Shown: positions 23,739 to 34,583 of the stretch, piece after piece
How the letters are laid out: the number at the start of each line of letters is the position of its first letter
How positions within the stretch are numbered: the stretch's first letter is position 1
Origin: Montifringilla adamsi
Lineage: Eukaryota; Chordata; Aves; Passeriformes; Passeridae
Reading direction: 5' to 3'
Assembly (NCBI GenBank): GCA_017590115.1
Contig: JAGGNK010007559.1
Coordinates: forward strand, 1,882,020 to 1,946,019
Length of the DNA: 64,000 nt
Program-made: the position numbers and the translations under genes
Notes under the pieces: generated by a model
The model's database searches: none
What the model was told of the DNA's origin: nothing
Seen by the model: only the letters and a program-made list of their open reading frames with translations

Positions 23739-24324
23739 CCACACACAAATTGTGATGGAGGACACAAGTGTGGGGGAACTGGTGACAATAAAATGAGATT
23801 AAACTGGAACCTTGTCTTCAGCTCCTGATGGAAAAGGAAAATCTCCTGGAGGACAAGGGAAATCCAGCTGGGAAATGTTTAGAGCTCTATCAGGTACCCA
23901 GGAAAGGAGATTAGAGACCCCACACCTCTGACAAGCACATCTGAGTGGGGGCAGAGCCACTTTTTCATGGAGGGATGATGGGCAGAGTCTCTGTTCCTGT
24001 TCTCTCACCTGGACCCTGAAAGCCAGAGGTGAATCCAGCGTGATTTGGGAAGAGAGAGAGCTGGGAGGGAAGGGATGTCAGACTCCAGCTTGGTTTTCTC
24101 CCCCATAAATTCAGCCCTTCCATGCTCCTGTCCTTTGTTCAGCCCCTGCTCACAGGAATAAAGAGCTCTTTGCTCCTGGTGGGGCTGATTTCAGTCAGCT
24201 CCCAGAAAATAAACAGATTCTCTATTTTTCATCATTGATCTGCTGGGTCAGGAGCGGGTTTGGCACCAGAGGAGCAGCTGGCTTGGGGTTTTCACTTTGG
24301 GGTTTGCACAGGAATTAAACCCAG

Positions 24325-24462
24325 CTCCAGCTGTGCCCAGTCCCTGGCAGTGCCCAAGGCCAGGCTGGATGGGGCTTGGAGCAGCCTGGGACAGTGGAAG
24401 ATGTGGGTGGGAACCAGAGGACTTTAAAGCCCCTCCTATCCCAAACATTCCATGATTCCATG
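24325..24462 (+). mobile_element. CR1 LINE 3'-end fragment
   Basis: Contains 'cagtgcccaaggccaggctg', 'gagcagcctgggacagtgga' and the terminal 'attccatgattccatga', the octamer-like 3' end typical of CR1. It is heavily 5'-truncated and has no ORF. Confidence 0.85.
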
Positions 24463-25910
24463 ACTTTGTGAGCACAAAACTCCTTCACTCCTTGAGATCA
24501 GTCACGGCTTGTAGGAAGCAACATTCCCAAATCCCATCCCAGCCATGGGGAAAGCCAACAAAGCTTCCAGACCTCAGCAAAGCATCTCCAGAGCTCAGGA
24601 GAAATGGGGAATTCCGGGACAGGCTCAGGGACAGAATTTTCTATCGAAAAACAGAGAAAGAAAATGAAACTAGCAACTCCAAGCTCTGAACTGGAGGAAG
24701 CAGGGAATGCTTCTGTTTTAATAATCATTAGTCCTGTGCGGATAGGGCAGTGACTCCAGCATCCATTTATTTTGGGAATTTGCCCCAGCCCAGGGCTGTG
24801 TCTGTCCCTCTGCCTGGGCCTTTTTGTGGCTGCTGACTGGGTTTCACCAACCTTGACACTTAAAGGCCAAAAATCAATCTTCCAAGGACAAGATGGCCAA
24901 GATTACTAAATTATGGGCTCTTCATTATCTTGAGGTACCTGCTCAGGACAGATGAATTGCCTTCAAGTCAGGGCAGAAAATCCTCCAGGGAGCAAGCAAA
25001 GAATAATGTGCAAATACTGCCTGAGCACACGAATGTGCACCAAAGGAAAAAAGGAAAAACACACATCCCATTGCTTTTTTCCCCCCACTCATTCTGCTTC
25101 CTTTATGTTCAGTTGCTGGAAGATGGAGACATTTATTAATTCTCCATGCAGGAAAGTAAACAGAGATCTCCATCCTCTGGGATTTGGAGTCTGCTCTCAG
25201 CTGTCCCTGAGGAATCTTCCTGCCCTGCCTAATGGGCTCTGACCACAGCAGATCCATCTAGGGGGGACCATATCATTTTCTAAAGCCTCATTTAGGCTCA
25301 TACACAAAGAAAACACGGCCCTGTCACGATGAAGAGATTTCAACTCCTTCAAGCTCCTTTCGCTTTATTTCTCATAGCTGATTTAAAATGCAGGGCTGGG
25401 TTTAAGAAGGGAGAGGAGAGGGAAAGGAAGGAAGGAAAGGAAATAGCACAGGAGCTGATTTGCCAGAGCTGCATGAAATGATGGATTTTAAAAGTCCATT
25501 TTAAAGAAAGTGGGGGAGCTTTATTAGAACAAGTGCCTGCCATAAAAGAGGGAGAAGGGAAAAAGACATTATCTGGTCTGGTAGTTTTCAGGAAGTTGTG
25601 GTCCCAATTCCCTAAAAATAAAATTCCTTTATGATCATCACTTTGCTTATTACTTCTCTTGGAGTAGCACCCTGAAAACATCAGCAGAATTTGGGATCCT
25701 ATTGTAAAACCAGACTGCCCAGACCTGGTGATTGACTAAATCTGCAACAGGGTGTGAGGACAAAAATTCCCTCCAGAACAGGCTCAAGAGCTCAGAACTT
25801 GGTTTTAATCTCAGTTTCAGCTGAAAAATGCAAATGTGATCATTATTTTTGAACCCAACTGTTGGATTATGTAACTGAGAGGTGTTTTAAAACTTTTGTT
25901 CTATTTTCAG

Positions 25911-25937
25911 TCTCATGAAAAAGGTGAGACAATACAG
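25911..25937 (+). CDS. Possible 27-base in-frame microexon
   Basis: A strong acceptor (ttttgttctattttcag) is followed by 27 bases reading SHEKGETIQ in phase 0, then a donor CAG followed by gtatca. An alternative donor, AAG followed by gtgaga, lies 14 bases earlier. It sits between the exons at 8675 and 29407, both phase 0 at the facing ends, so inclusion would keep the frame. Microexons are easily found by chance, so this is tentative. Confidence 0.3.
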
Positions 25938-28214
25938 GTATCATAACTCATGGCATCACAATCAGAATTCTCTACAAATCCATTTCCCACACCCAAGTGC
26001 ATCAGAAAGATTTATTCTGATTTTATGGAAGAGTTCAGCTGTGAAAAGAGCAAAATTCTGATTTTGTTATAAGGTTTAACTTCCCTCATTTCCAGCTCCA
26101 CGTTGGAATGGAGATGATGGCAGAACGAAACTGGCCAGGAAGGATTTGACAGAAGCAAGAAGAGCCCATGACCCATCCTGGTGAACATGGAAGGGATTTT
26201 CCGGTGGGAAATCTCCCTGGATGAAACTTCTCAGCCCAATCCACTCCTGGTGGAAACCACCACCAGCCAGAGGAGGCTGCAGTGGAAGCTCATAAAATAA
26301 GAAGAGATTAAAGAGCATCTCAACAGCAGAATGAGATCTCCTCCCTCCTTATTCATGGAGGAGTTTCATGTTTAATATCCATGGATTTATTCCCGAGTTC
26401 CCTGTCCAGGACACCTCCCAGCTGCCAGCCTGGGCAGGAAAATCAGCCCATCTTTCTAGTAAAAGGCTGATTTTCTGGTAATGCCATTAAAGAGGAGATT
26501 TTGGAACAATAACTAATCTGTTCTCTGGGATATTTGCACACTGGAATTCCTTTTCCCTTCCCTGATTTGTTTTTTTTTGGGTTTTTTTGGTTTTGTTTTT
26601 TTTTTTTTTTCTTTTTCATAAGGAAGAAAACTGAATTGCTATAGATAATCTAAAGCTGACCTGGCTGATTTATGATAGATAAAATGATTGGTGTGGAGCC
26701 CATCTCAGGGAGTTTTATCTTTTCTGGGGCAGAACTTTAACAGGGAAAATTTAGTGCAGCTCTGAAATCAGCAGAGCAAAGACCTGGACCTATAAATTTA
26801 AGGACATTGAAATATTCCATAATATTTCAAACCCTTTTGGAGCCTCCAGCAGAAAGGGATGGAGCTGATTTGGGGGTCTGAAACGATGGAAACACCCCAA
26901 TTTGGGCTCATCAGAGATGAGAATCAGGAATGATTTCCCTAACCAGCAAAGGAAATCTCTGCGGTAGGATCTGCCTGGGATGGGACATCAGGGTCCTGTT
27001 TGTCCTCACACCAGCACCAGGTGATGTGGACAACCAAGACACTGGTGAAGAGTTCCTGTGGATAAAAAGAAAAAAGGTGTTGAGCTGGCTCTAATTCAGT
27101 GTCCAACAGCAGCTGCTGACAGCCAGGCAGGCAGGGCCCGTTGCACAGGGTGTTTTTCATGGCTGCAATCTCCTGTCGCAGCTTTTGCAGAAGTGGAATT
27201 AAAAATCTTCCCTGCTTTGTGGTGAGGACAGACAGATGCTTTCCTGCTTTAATTCCTGAGTGGCCAGAACATGTTCGTTGACATTGCAGCTTGATGTTTT
27301 AATTGGCTGATTTGAATAAAACTCAGACAGGTTGTGTTGCGCCGTTTGATTTCGTGTCTCCCAGCCCAGCAGCCAACAAAAAGAAGACAGCGGGACAAGG
27401 AGGGGCACTGACTTTTCACCTCTCTGATTCTCTCTGTGTTTTGTTGAGCTCTTAATATATTTAAATTCATGCCTCTCAAATTAGTCCTGTGTCCTGCAGG
27501 GGCTGAAATTACATGTAGCAACTGGGGCTGGAAGGACTGGTGGTCCAAGGGGATGAGCCACTTCTTGGTGCTGTCCCACCAACCAAAACCCAATGAAAAT
27601 AACATTTTTCATTTGAAATAGAACCAAAGCTGTGATATTAAAAACTCCCCGTGCTAAACTTCACAATAAATTTTATTTTTGGGGTGGATTTTATCTAGAA
27701 ACCCTTTCTTTTGCTCCCATTCAACTAAAAATTCACCCAGACAGGTAAAAATCCTATAGATTTTGGGGAGAAAAACTCCATGTGTGCCCAGGGCCAGAAC
27801 TGGAGCCTGTGTGCTGCTATTTAGCAAGAAAGAGAGAATTCTTTTCTCCACGTAGCAGAAAGGAAATTGTGCTTTACTGTATTGTTTACCCTTCCCAGTA
27901 CTTTAATTTTCCCTTTGTTTAATATTACAGCAGAAGCCATTTATCTTCCTGGATGATCAAATAAACTAGGTGGTAAAAGAACGGATATTTAATTCATTGG
28001 GAGGGGGAAAAATGGTATTAAAGGTGGACCAAAGGGATCTGATTTGGAAACAGAGTCCTGTGAGATTTGCAACCTCACACTTGTCTCAGTGCCCAAGGGG
28101 AAAAAAAGAGGATTTTTATCATCCCAAAGAAAGATTTGGGATATTCTTTCCCAGCCCTGCAGTGCAGGGGGTGCAGCTCTGAAAGCTGATATTGGGCTGC
28201 TGAAAAAGAGCCAA

Positions 28215-28500
28215 AAAAAGAGATCAGGGGTGTCAGGATGGGAATTTAGGGGTTATCAGGATTTGGAGATCAGGGGTATCAGAATGGGAATTTCAGGAGT
28301 TATTAGGATTTGGAAATAAGAGATATTAGCATGGGAATTTAGAGGTTACCAGGATTTGGATTTCAGGGGTATCAGGATCAGAATTTCAGGAGTTACCAGG
28401 ATTTGGAGATAAAGAGTACCAGGAAGGGAATTTCAGGGGTTGTCAGGATTTCAAGATAAGGAATATCAGGATGGGATTTTCAGGAGTCACCGGGATTTGG
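28215..28500. repeat. Minisatellite, ~24-bp half-unit / ~48-bp unit
   Basis: Alternating half-units 'atcaggatttggagatcagg' and 'atcagaatgggaatttcagg' with short linkers recur about twelve times. The two half-unit types alternate regularly, giving a two-step higher-order period. Confidence 0.9.
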
Positions 28501-29406
28501 GAAGCACGAGGAGCTCGTTAGGACAGAAGGGGTGAAGTTCAAATGCTGGGAAGTTCCAGCAGCAAAACCAAAAGATGCTGCCTGAAAAGGGAAATTTTCC
28601 TTCAGCCCCCCATGATCTTGATCCCAGTTTTTCCATGGCTTCAGAGGGATTTTCTGGCTGGGACACCAGACTGAACCTGACTCCCACCGTGGTTCTGTGG
28701 CTGATGAGCTTCTCTACCAGTTTAAACCAGGAGCAGGTCTGACAGAACTTAAACCTCCTGGAAATGGGAAATTTTACAGGATTTTTCCCATCTAAGCATT
28801 TTTTTGGCAGGCAGAAAGGCAGGATTCACTTCTCTCCCCACCAAACATCTCATTGGGGTGCAAATACTTCCCTTTTTCTACATTTATTTTTTTTCTCTAC
28901 TCAGCCTTTTTCTGAAATTTACTTAAATAGAAGGTGCTGATTTTCCCTGTGACAGCATAAATTTGTGTCAGGGTGTTCATCATCCTCCCTTTCATCATTT
29001 TACTCTGGTTTTTTAGAGGAAAAAATGGAAATTTAATACTTAAATGACACCTCTTTGATTACAAACACACATAAAACCCAAAACTTTATCTCTTTCAAAT
29101 CTGTTCCTTCTCCCAGTTTTGATGGAGAGGCTTTGCCTGGCAGACACAGAATTTGTGTAGCACCATCACCAGGGAAAGAGATAAATTGTAAAGATGAAAG
29201 CCCTTATTTCATCCCCATCTCTTTCTGCAGCAAATTGCTAAAATAAAACTCATTAAGAAATCTGCCATGCGTATCAAAGCTCCTTTTAAAACACCTTTTC
29301 TTTTGCTCTGATCTGAATTTTTTGAGTTTGAGGAAGGATTAAGCAAATTAAGAACAGGAAAGTGTAACAACACCAGACCTTTGAGGACCAGCCTTAATTT
29401 TTCCAG

Positions 29407-29644
29407 CATATGTCACCTAACCACAGGAATATTTTTTCCTGTGAAGGAGCATTTAAATATTTATATGAAAATGGTGAAGTACCTTCCCATAAAGACACAA
29501 ATCATTGTTTGAGTTGGCAGGCCCGAGAGCAAATGAAATACCTAAATGTGGTTCAGATATTGCCATTTATTATTTTTTATGAGAAAAAATGTACCCTGAA
29601 AGAAGCTCTCAAAATACTTGATTATTTTTGGAATCAGGCTGTGG
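29407..29644 (+). CDS. Candidate internal exon of the unrecognised gene, largest seen (238 bases)
   Basis: The acceptor ccttaatttttccag precedes CATATG, and the donor is GTGG followed by gtaaaa. Phase is 0 to 1. The whole 79-codon stretch is open, although the sequence is AT-rich and would be expected to contain stops by chance. It starts HMSPNHRNIFSCEGAFKYLY and includes segments ENGEVPSHKDTNHCL, REQMKYLNVVQILPFIIFYE and TLKEALKILDYFWNQAV. It has several Cys and many aromatic residues and looks like a folded, largely helical region. If the donor is not used, the frame ends at a TAA at 29691. I cannot name the family. The next supported exon (56105) begins in phase 1, matching this exon's end. 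Confidence 0.6.
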
Positions 29645-29759
29645 GTAAAAAACCACTGTTGCTATATCAAGTTTTGGAGAATAAGAGATAAACCTGACCA
29701 GAATTCATGGATCTATGTAGGTTTAATGCTGGAAGTTGATGGTTTTAATTTTTTTAAAC

Positions 29760-29883
29760 GTTTTATAGACTCAGAGCCTGGTGTTTCTTATGTTACAATT
29801 TCAGTGGTTGAAGTTTTGAGGTTTCATTCAATCACTGTTGTACTTTGAGTTTAGAAAATCTCATTTTCTGTGTGAAATCTCTG
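29760..29883. repeat. Dispersed ~115-bp duplicate, copy 1
   Basis: Nearly identical to 33060-33175, with about four mismatches visible. Shared segments include 'tgtttcttatgttacaattt', 'cagtggttgaagttttgagg' and 'tttcattcaatcactgttgt'. It is not a recognised transposon family. It starts 115 bases after the exon at 29407. Confidence 0.85.
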
Positions 29884-30034
29884 GAGTTTAAGAAGGAAGT
29901 TGAGCTCCCATCATCATCTTGATGAAGGTTTTCTGGTCAGGATCTGCTCTGAAATAAATGATGCCCACCCAGGGTCAATGTGTCATGAGCCTTTAATTAA
30001 GATTTTTTTTCATTGAATGATAAAAATCTGTTTG

Positions 30035-30054
30035 GAAAAAAAAAAAAAAAAAAA
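30035..30054. repeat. Poly-A run
   Basis: About twenty consecutive As. No recognisable retroposon body lies upstream. Confidence 0.8.
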
Positions 30055-30477
30055 GGGAAACATTTACAAGCACATTAGAGGCCACAATTTGATAATTTTA
30101 ATGCCTGGTGCGGAAATAAAATGTGATTTCCACAGTGAATACAAGGATCGGGGCAGGAAAAAGAAGGAAAAAGAATCCTGGCCATGATTGATGAGGGAGA
30201 ATTTGTTGATTTGAGCTGGTTCTGCTCATAGGGGAGGGGGAAAACTGAGGAATTTTTAACCCAAAGCTTTAAAGCAGAACATTTAAACAGACACTGGCTG
30301 CAAATATACAACACGCACACACACACACAAATAATTTTAAAAAAGGTTAATTTGTTTTCATCTGCTGGTTGCAGTCCAAGAGGTGAAGTTTGTTTTTCCC
30401 TCTTGCAGCAGTGCAGGGAGGAGATACGCCCCATATGCCACCGGCTCTGCTGCCAGATGTTTGCCAGAGGTTTTTCC

Positions 30478-30857
30478 CTCCCCATGCCCATCCCCATCCC
30501 CATCCCCATCCCCATTCCCCTCCCCATGCACGTTCCTGTTCCTATTCCCACTCCCATTCCCATCCTCATCCCCATCCCCATTCCTATCCCTGATCCCATT
30601 CCTGTTCCTGTTCTTGTTCCCATTCCCATTCCCATTCCCATGCCCATTCCCACTCCGATTCCCATCCCCATTCCCATCCCCATTGCTGTTCCCATTTCCA
30701 TTCCCCATTCCCATTTCCATTCCCCTTCCCCTTTCCCATTTCCCATCCCCATTCACATTTCCCATCTCCATTCCCACTCCCATTCCCATTCCCATTCCCC
30801 TCCCCATTCCCATTCCCATTCCCACTCCCATTCCCATTATTCCCATTCCCATTCCCA
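30478..30857. repeat. (CCCATT)n / (CCCATC)n hexamer array, ~380 bp
   Basis: About 60 hexamers of CCCATT, CCCATC and variants CCTGTT and CCACTC, with a few indels. Because the unit is a hexamer, Pro-Ile, Pro-Phe, Pro-Ser and His-Ser dipeptide ORFs run through several frames, with Met-Gly/Gly-Asn on the minus strand. There is no evidence of translation. The complementary strand is (GGGAAT/GGGATG)n, with regularly spaced G-triplets able to form G-quadruplexes. Confidence 0.95.
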
Positions 30858-31138
30858 GCTGTTTATTTGAGATGCCCTTTCCAGCCTGGTGCAAACATGC
30901 TGGATTAAGAGGCCTTAAAAATGAAAGATTCCTGCTGTGGGCAGGGAGAGCCCCGGGGCATCCTCACGGGGCCGAGCTCTGGGGCCAGGGGTGCCTGTGG
31001 CTTCCAGGACAGCTCAGGATTTCCCTGGATTTTTTGAGGATCCACATTTAACAGAGGAGCAGGCGCCCACAAGAAAGAGACAGAAATTATTTCTGGTTTT
31101 GGAGGTGTGTGTTGGCCAGGCCAGAGGGGACATGGCGG

Positions 31139-31609
31139 TGATGCTTTAGGATTTTAGCTTTTATATTTTTTATCTATTTGTAATACTACAATTCTTTGTA
31201 TAACTCTAAACTTTGTATAACTCTAACTCACTGTATCCCGCAGTTCTTCAGTGTGTAACTCTAAACTCCATGTACAGTGTGAGCTGCTGCTTTCCCATTT
31301 TGGGCAGACACAACAATTCCTCTCCAGGCCTGGCAATCAAGGACACCTCACTGCCTCAGGCCTGAGAGATGGAAACAAAAGTGAGTTGGGGGAGAAAACT
31401 TGGGGTAAATGACTTCATTAGCTGAAGCTGTAATTGGAAGATGAACCCCCAACATGCAAATGGACCAAACTTATAAAAGTGTCAAAACCTGTGACCCCAT
31501 GTCCATTTTGGGTGGGCTTTGTCTGCCCTAAATGTATCTGAAGGCCCTTCAATAAATAAAACTGCTTTTTATTCCCTTAATTTTGTCTGGCCTCTGATTT
31601 TAGGTAGGT
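31139..31609 (+). mobile_element. Solo LTR (family E), copy 1
   Basis: Begins TGATGCTTTAGGATTTTAGC and contains 'gtgtgtaactctaaactcca', 'caggcctggcaatcaaggac' and 'gagttgggggagaaaacttg'. Near the 3' end is the poly-A signal 'caataaataaaactgc', followed by 'ttgtctggcctctgatttta'. It is closely matched by 53325-53741. A short duplication of 'tttgtataactctaa' near 31193-31225 is absent from the other copy. No clear target duplication was found. No internal viral genes are present. Confidence 0.8.
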
Positions 31610-31754
31610 CTAAAAAGTCATCAGCAGAAATGGAATAATTGAGTGGGTGGAAATGGAATAATTGAACTTCCCCTGGACAAATAATTCAACCCCTGGGCTG
31701 CCCCAGCAAAGGGATTTGTGCCTGTGAGCCCACAAAATCCCGAGGGACAGTGTT

Positions 31755-31905
31755 CCCCCTGGGACTCCTGGAGTGCTTTGGGTGGGAAGGGACCTCAGAG
31801 CCCCCCCAGTGCCGTGGGCAGGGACAGCTCCAGCAGCCCAGGCTGTTCCCAGGTCAATCGCCACGGGCTGAGCTCTGCAGGGATGTCCTGGAGGGGCGAG
31901 TGGCC
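31755..31905 (-). mobile_element. CR1 LINE fragment
   Basis: Plus-strand reading 'tttgggtgggaagggacctc' followed by 'gccgtgggcagggacagctc' and 'cagcccaggctgttcccagg' is the antisense of the CR1 3' region. A 5'-truncated dead copy. Confidence 0.8.
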
Positions 31906-33059
31906 CCAGAGGGACCCAGCTCTGCTCAGGACAATGGTGCAAAGCCCAGGCTGGCCCTGGCCAGGCCTGGCTCTGTCACTCCCTATTAGTCCCTCTGTCC
32001 AATTGCTCCACTGCCCCTTGATTGCTTTGTGTTTTCTCAAATTCCCAGTCTTAATTCCACCAATAGCCAGAAAACTTCCTATCATGCCAGTCACAGAGAC
32101 AATTATATAAGAACCCTTCATTTTTTTTTCCTTTTTTTTTTTTTTTTTGTTCTCCCCCTCTTTTTATTCCAGTTTAGAGAAAACAAAGAGCCCCATTCAT
32201 TCAATTTGCAGCTGAGTCTCTCAGGTTATGTAAATTGTTAAATCATCCATGCTCTTTCTTTTTAGCCATATTGCAAGCAGGGAATTTCCATACCCAGCTG
32301 AAACCCCACAATTGATCCATCCCGACAAACATGGCCATCAAGAGTTTCATCTTTTTTTTTTTATTTTTGGCTTCCTTTCTCCTGGTTAACCAACATGTTA
32401 TACTCCCATGGAGAATAATAAAAAGAAATCAGGAGTCTTTCATGAAAATTTAAGTGGAATAAAACCTTGTGATATAATTAGGAGATGCCTGTGGACTTCA
32501 CTTGAGCTTTATTCGTTTCCATCAAGGCAGAATTTAGTGCAGAAGCCCAGCCAAGCCTCCATTTGCTTTCTCTTGATTTTTATTTCTTTTTTATTCTTAC
32601 TATTTTTACATTACAGCTTCAATGAACCAGAAGCTCCTTGGGAGAGCAGCTTTCCTCAGCTCAGTTATTGATTTAGGATTGTTGTAGGATTTCTCAGCAG
32701 TGGGAAATGACTGCAATTTTAGAGCTACTTAATGGTGCCTGTTAATAGGAGAATTTTGATTTGCATTGTGCTCCTCTCGCTTTTCCTGCCCCTTTCTGGG
32801 CTCAGTTTAAAAAAGGAAAAGGACATTATAAAACCTGGCTTAGGCTTGGCCAGCTGGGGACACTTAGTGAGGTTTTGGCCAGCAAGTGTCACAGTTTGCA
32901 CAGGGTGGATAAATTCTCCTGTCTTTGCAGAAAATCAAGTCCCCTGCATGGCTGTCACTGCTGAAGGGACATCTCTTGTTTTCCCAGGGCTTGGCCAAGC
33001 TCTGCTCAGAGATCTCCCTCCAGGAAGGTGTGTCCACCTCGTTTGGGTAATAACAGAAT

Positions 33060-33175
33060 ATTTTATACACTCAGAGCCTGCTGTTTCTTATGTTACAATT
33101 TCAGTGGTTGAAGTTTTGAGGTTTCATTCAATCACTGTTGTACTTTGAGTTTAGAAAATCTGATTTTCTGTGTGA
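33060..33175. repeat. Dispersed ~115-bp duplicate, copy 2
   Basis: Partner of 29760-29883, about 3.3 kb away and about 96-97% identical by eye. At its right edge it abuts the second duplicated module (33173-33290). Confidence 0.85.
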
Positions 33176-33290
33176 AATCCCTGTAATTAGTAAAGAACTC
33201 CAGCCCAAAGTGATCCTTGGTAGATCAAGGTTTGCAGATTCTTTTAAAATTATCTTTGCCAGGATTTGTTTATTTGTTTATTATGCAAAA
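33173..33290. repeat. Duplicated ~100-bp module, copy 1
   Basis: Similar (about 80% by eye) to 36743-36845. Shared segments are 'tccctgtaattagtaaa', 'gatccttg' and 'agatcaa' followed by 'gtttgcaga'. Both copies lie a short distance upstream of a plus-strand CR1 3' end. Confidence 0.7.
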
Positions 33291-33414
33291 TAAACATCAC
33301 TTAGAGCCCTCAGTTCTGCTGGTGTTACCTTGAAATTTCTTCTGCTTAAGAAAACTTTGCCCACACAGATATTTACAATGTCCTTAAGGTAAAGGAGGGG
33401 AGTTTTAAATGGGA

Positions 33415-33668
33415 TTTGGGGAAAAATTGTTCCCTGTGAGGGTGGAGAGGCTGTGGCACAGAATTCCCAGAGAAGCTGTGGATCCCTGGAAGTGTCCAAG
33501 GCCAGCTTGGAGCACCCTGGGACAGTGGAAGGTGGCCCTGCCCATGGCCTTAATGCTAATATCACCTTTCAGGGCTTTCCTAATCTTGAAGGATAATCTT
33601 GAAGGATAATCTTGAAGGATAATCTGGAATATCTTTCCAACCCAACCCATGCCATGATTCTCTACAGC
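33415..33668 (+). mobile_element. CR1 LINE 3'-end fragment
   Basis: Contains 'gagaggctgtggcacagaat', 'agaagctgtggatccctgga', 'gtgtccaaggccagcttgga' and the terminal 'ccatgccatgattctctaca'. A 15-bp unit (cttgaaggataat plus ta/ct) is tandemly repeated three to four times at 33586-33630 inside it. Confidence 0.85.
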
Positions 33669-33699
33669 CCTGAAAAATTCAACAACAGAATAACAAACC

Positions 33700-33930
33700 A
33701 AGACATGAACACCTGGACTAAAACCCAGACTGGCAAAGCTCCCGTGGTGAGTTTATGAACACCTAGACTAAAACCCAAACTGGCAAAGCTCTCCTGGCGA
33801 GTTTATGAACACCTGGACAGGTGAGTTTGTGAACACCTAGACTAAAACCCAGACTATCCCCTGGTGAGTTTATGAACACCTGGACAGGTGAGTTTGTGAA
33901 CACCTAGACTAAAACCCAGACTAGAAAAGC
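33700..33930. repeat. Minisatellite, ~47-50 bp unit with partial units
   Basis: Repeats of 'gaacacctggactaaaaccc', 'agactggcaaagctcc' and 'gtgagtttatgaacacc'. Full and shortened units alternate over about 230 bp. Confidence 0.85.
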
Positions 33931-34539
33931 TCCCATGGGAGTTTCACCTCTGCAGGACAGGGGAACAAGGCCTGACCGTGCCCAGGGTGGGCTCTGGCCC
34001 TGGGTGGGCTCCCAGGTCTGGGATCCATTAGAGCCCAACATTCTCCCAAAGCCAGGGATGAATTCTCCTGCAGGAACCTGAGGAAGGCAGGAGCAGCACA
34101 AAGTTAATCAAGCACTGATCCTCCCAATCCACTTAATCACAGCCAGCTGCTCCTTAAAGCCTCAGAAGAGCAACATCCCCAGGGCAGCCCTTTTGGAGGA
34201 GGGGAGAAGCCCTTCAGAGCAGCCTAGATGGGAGAAGGGCATGAAAAAGTTAATAAAATAAAAGTTAATTCCCTCAATCAAGGAGGGAGGGAATAGTTCT
34301 GGGAAGTTCTAAAGCTTCCAATATTAATTTCTTCCCGCCTTCCCAGCTGCTGATCCCTGGAAGGCATTTGATTTGTACTAAAATATTTGCTCAGAACCCA
34401 GGTTTCCTCCTGCAGTGTACACAGGCCGTGTGGTGCCTGAGACTTGGCTGTGGGATTTTTCCCTCTTTCATTCCAAGTGTCTCTAAAAATCCTAAAAACA
34501 CCGACCACGCCACTACAGTTTATGTTGGCTGGGTAATCT

Positions 34540-34546
<7 letters not shown>

Positions 34547-34579
<33 letters not shown>
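34547..34579. repeat. Poly-T run, 33 bases
   Basis: An uninterrupted homopolymer. It may be the antisense tail of a retroposon, but no body was recognised to the left or right. Confidence 0.85.

Positions 34580-34583
<4 letters not shown>

Larger units (their letters stand above)
8727..29406 (+). other. Proposed large intron (about 20.7 kb), repeat-rich
   Basis: Begins gtaaga and ends at the acceptor tttttccag before 29407. It contains at least six LTR copies, two tandem LTR-bearing blocks, a purine tract and six or more minisatellites, listed separately. A 27-base in-frame microexon candidate lies at 25911. Apart from that and weaker candidates, no coding signal was seen. Confidence 0.4.

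Noticed and set aside
26944..27056. Minus-strand exon-like segment with acceptor (tttctttttatccacag) and donor (gttagg)
   Set aside because: Splice sites are fair, but it stands alone with no phase-compatible partner on that strand; kept only as a note.
27928..27970. Acceptor (tttaatattacag) with a 12-codon open stretch before gtggta
   Set aside because: In the only phase matching the gene the exon ends in a TAG stop, so it would be a poison exon at best; no other support.
30352..31051. Pro-Ile/Pro-Phe/Ser-Pro dipeptide ORFs up to 222 codons and Met-Gly/Gly-Asn ORFs on the minus strand
   Set aside because: Direct translation of a hexamer microsatellite in multiple frames, with no splice or start support.
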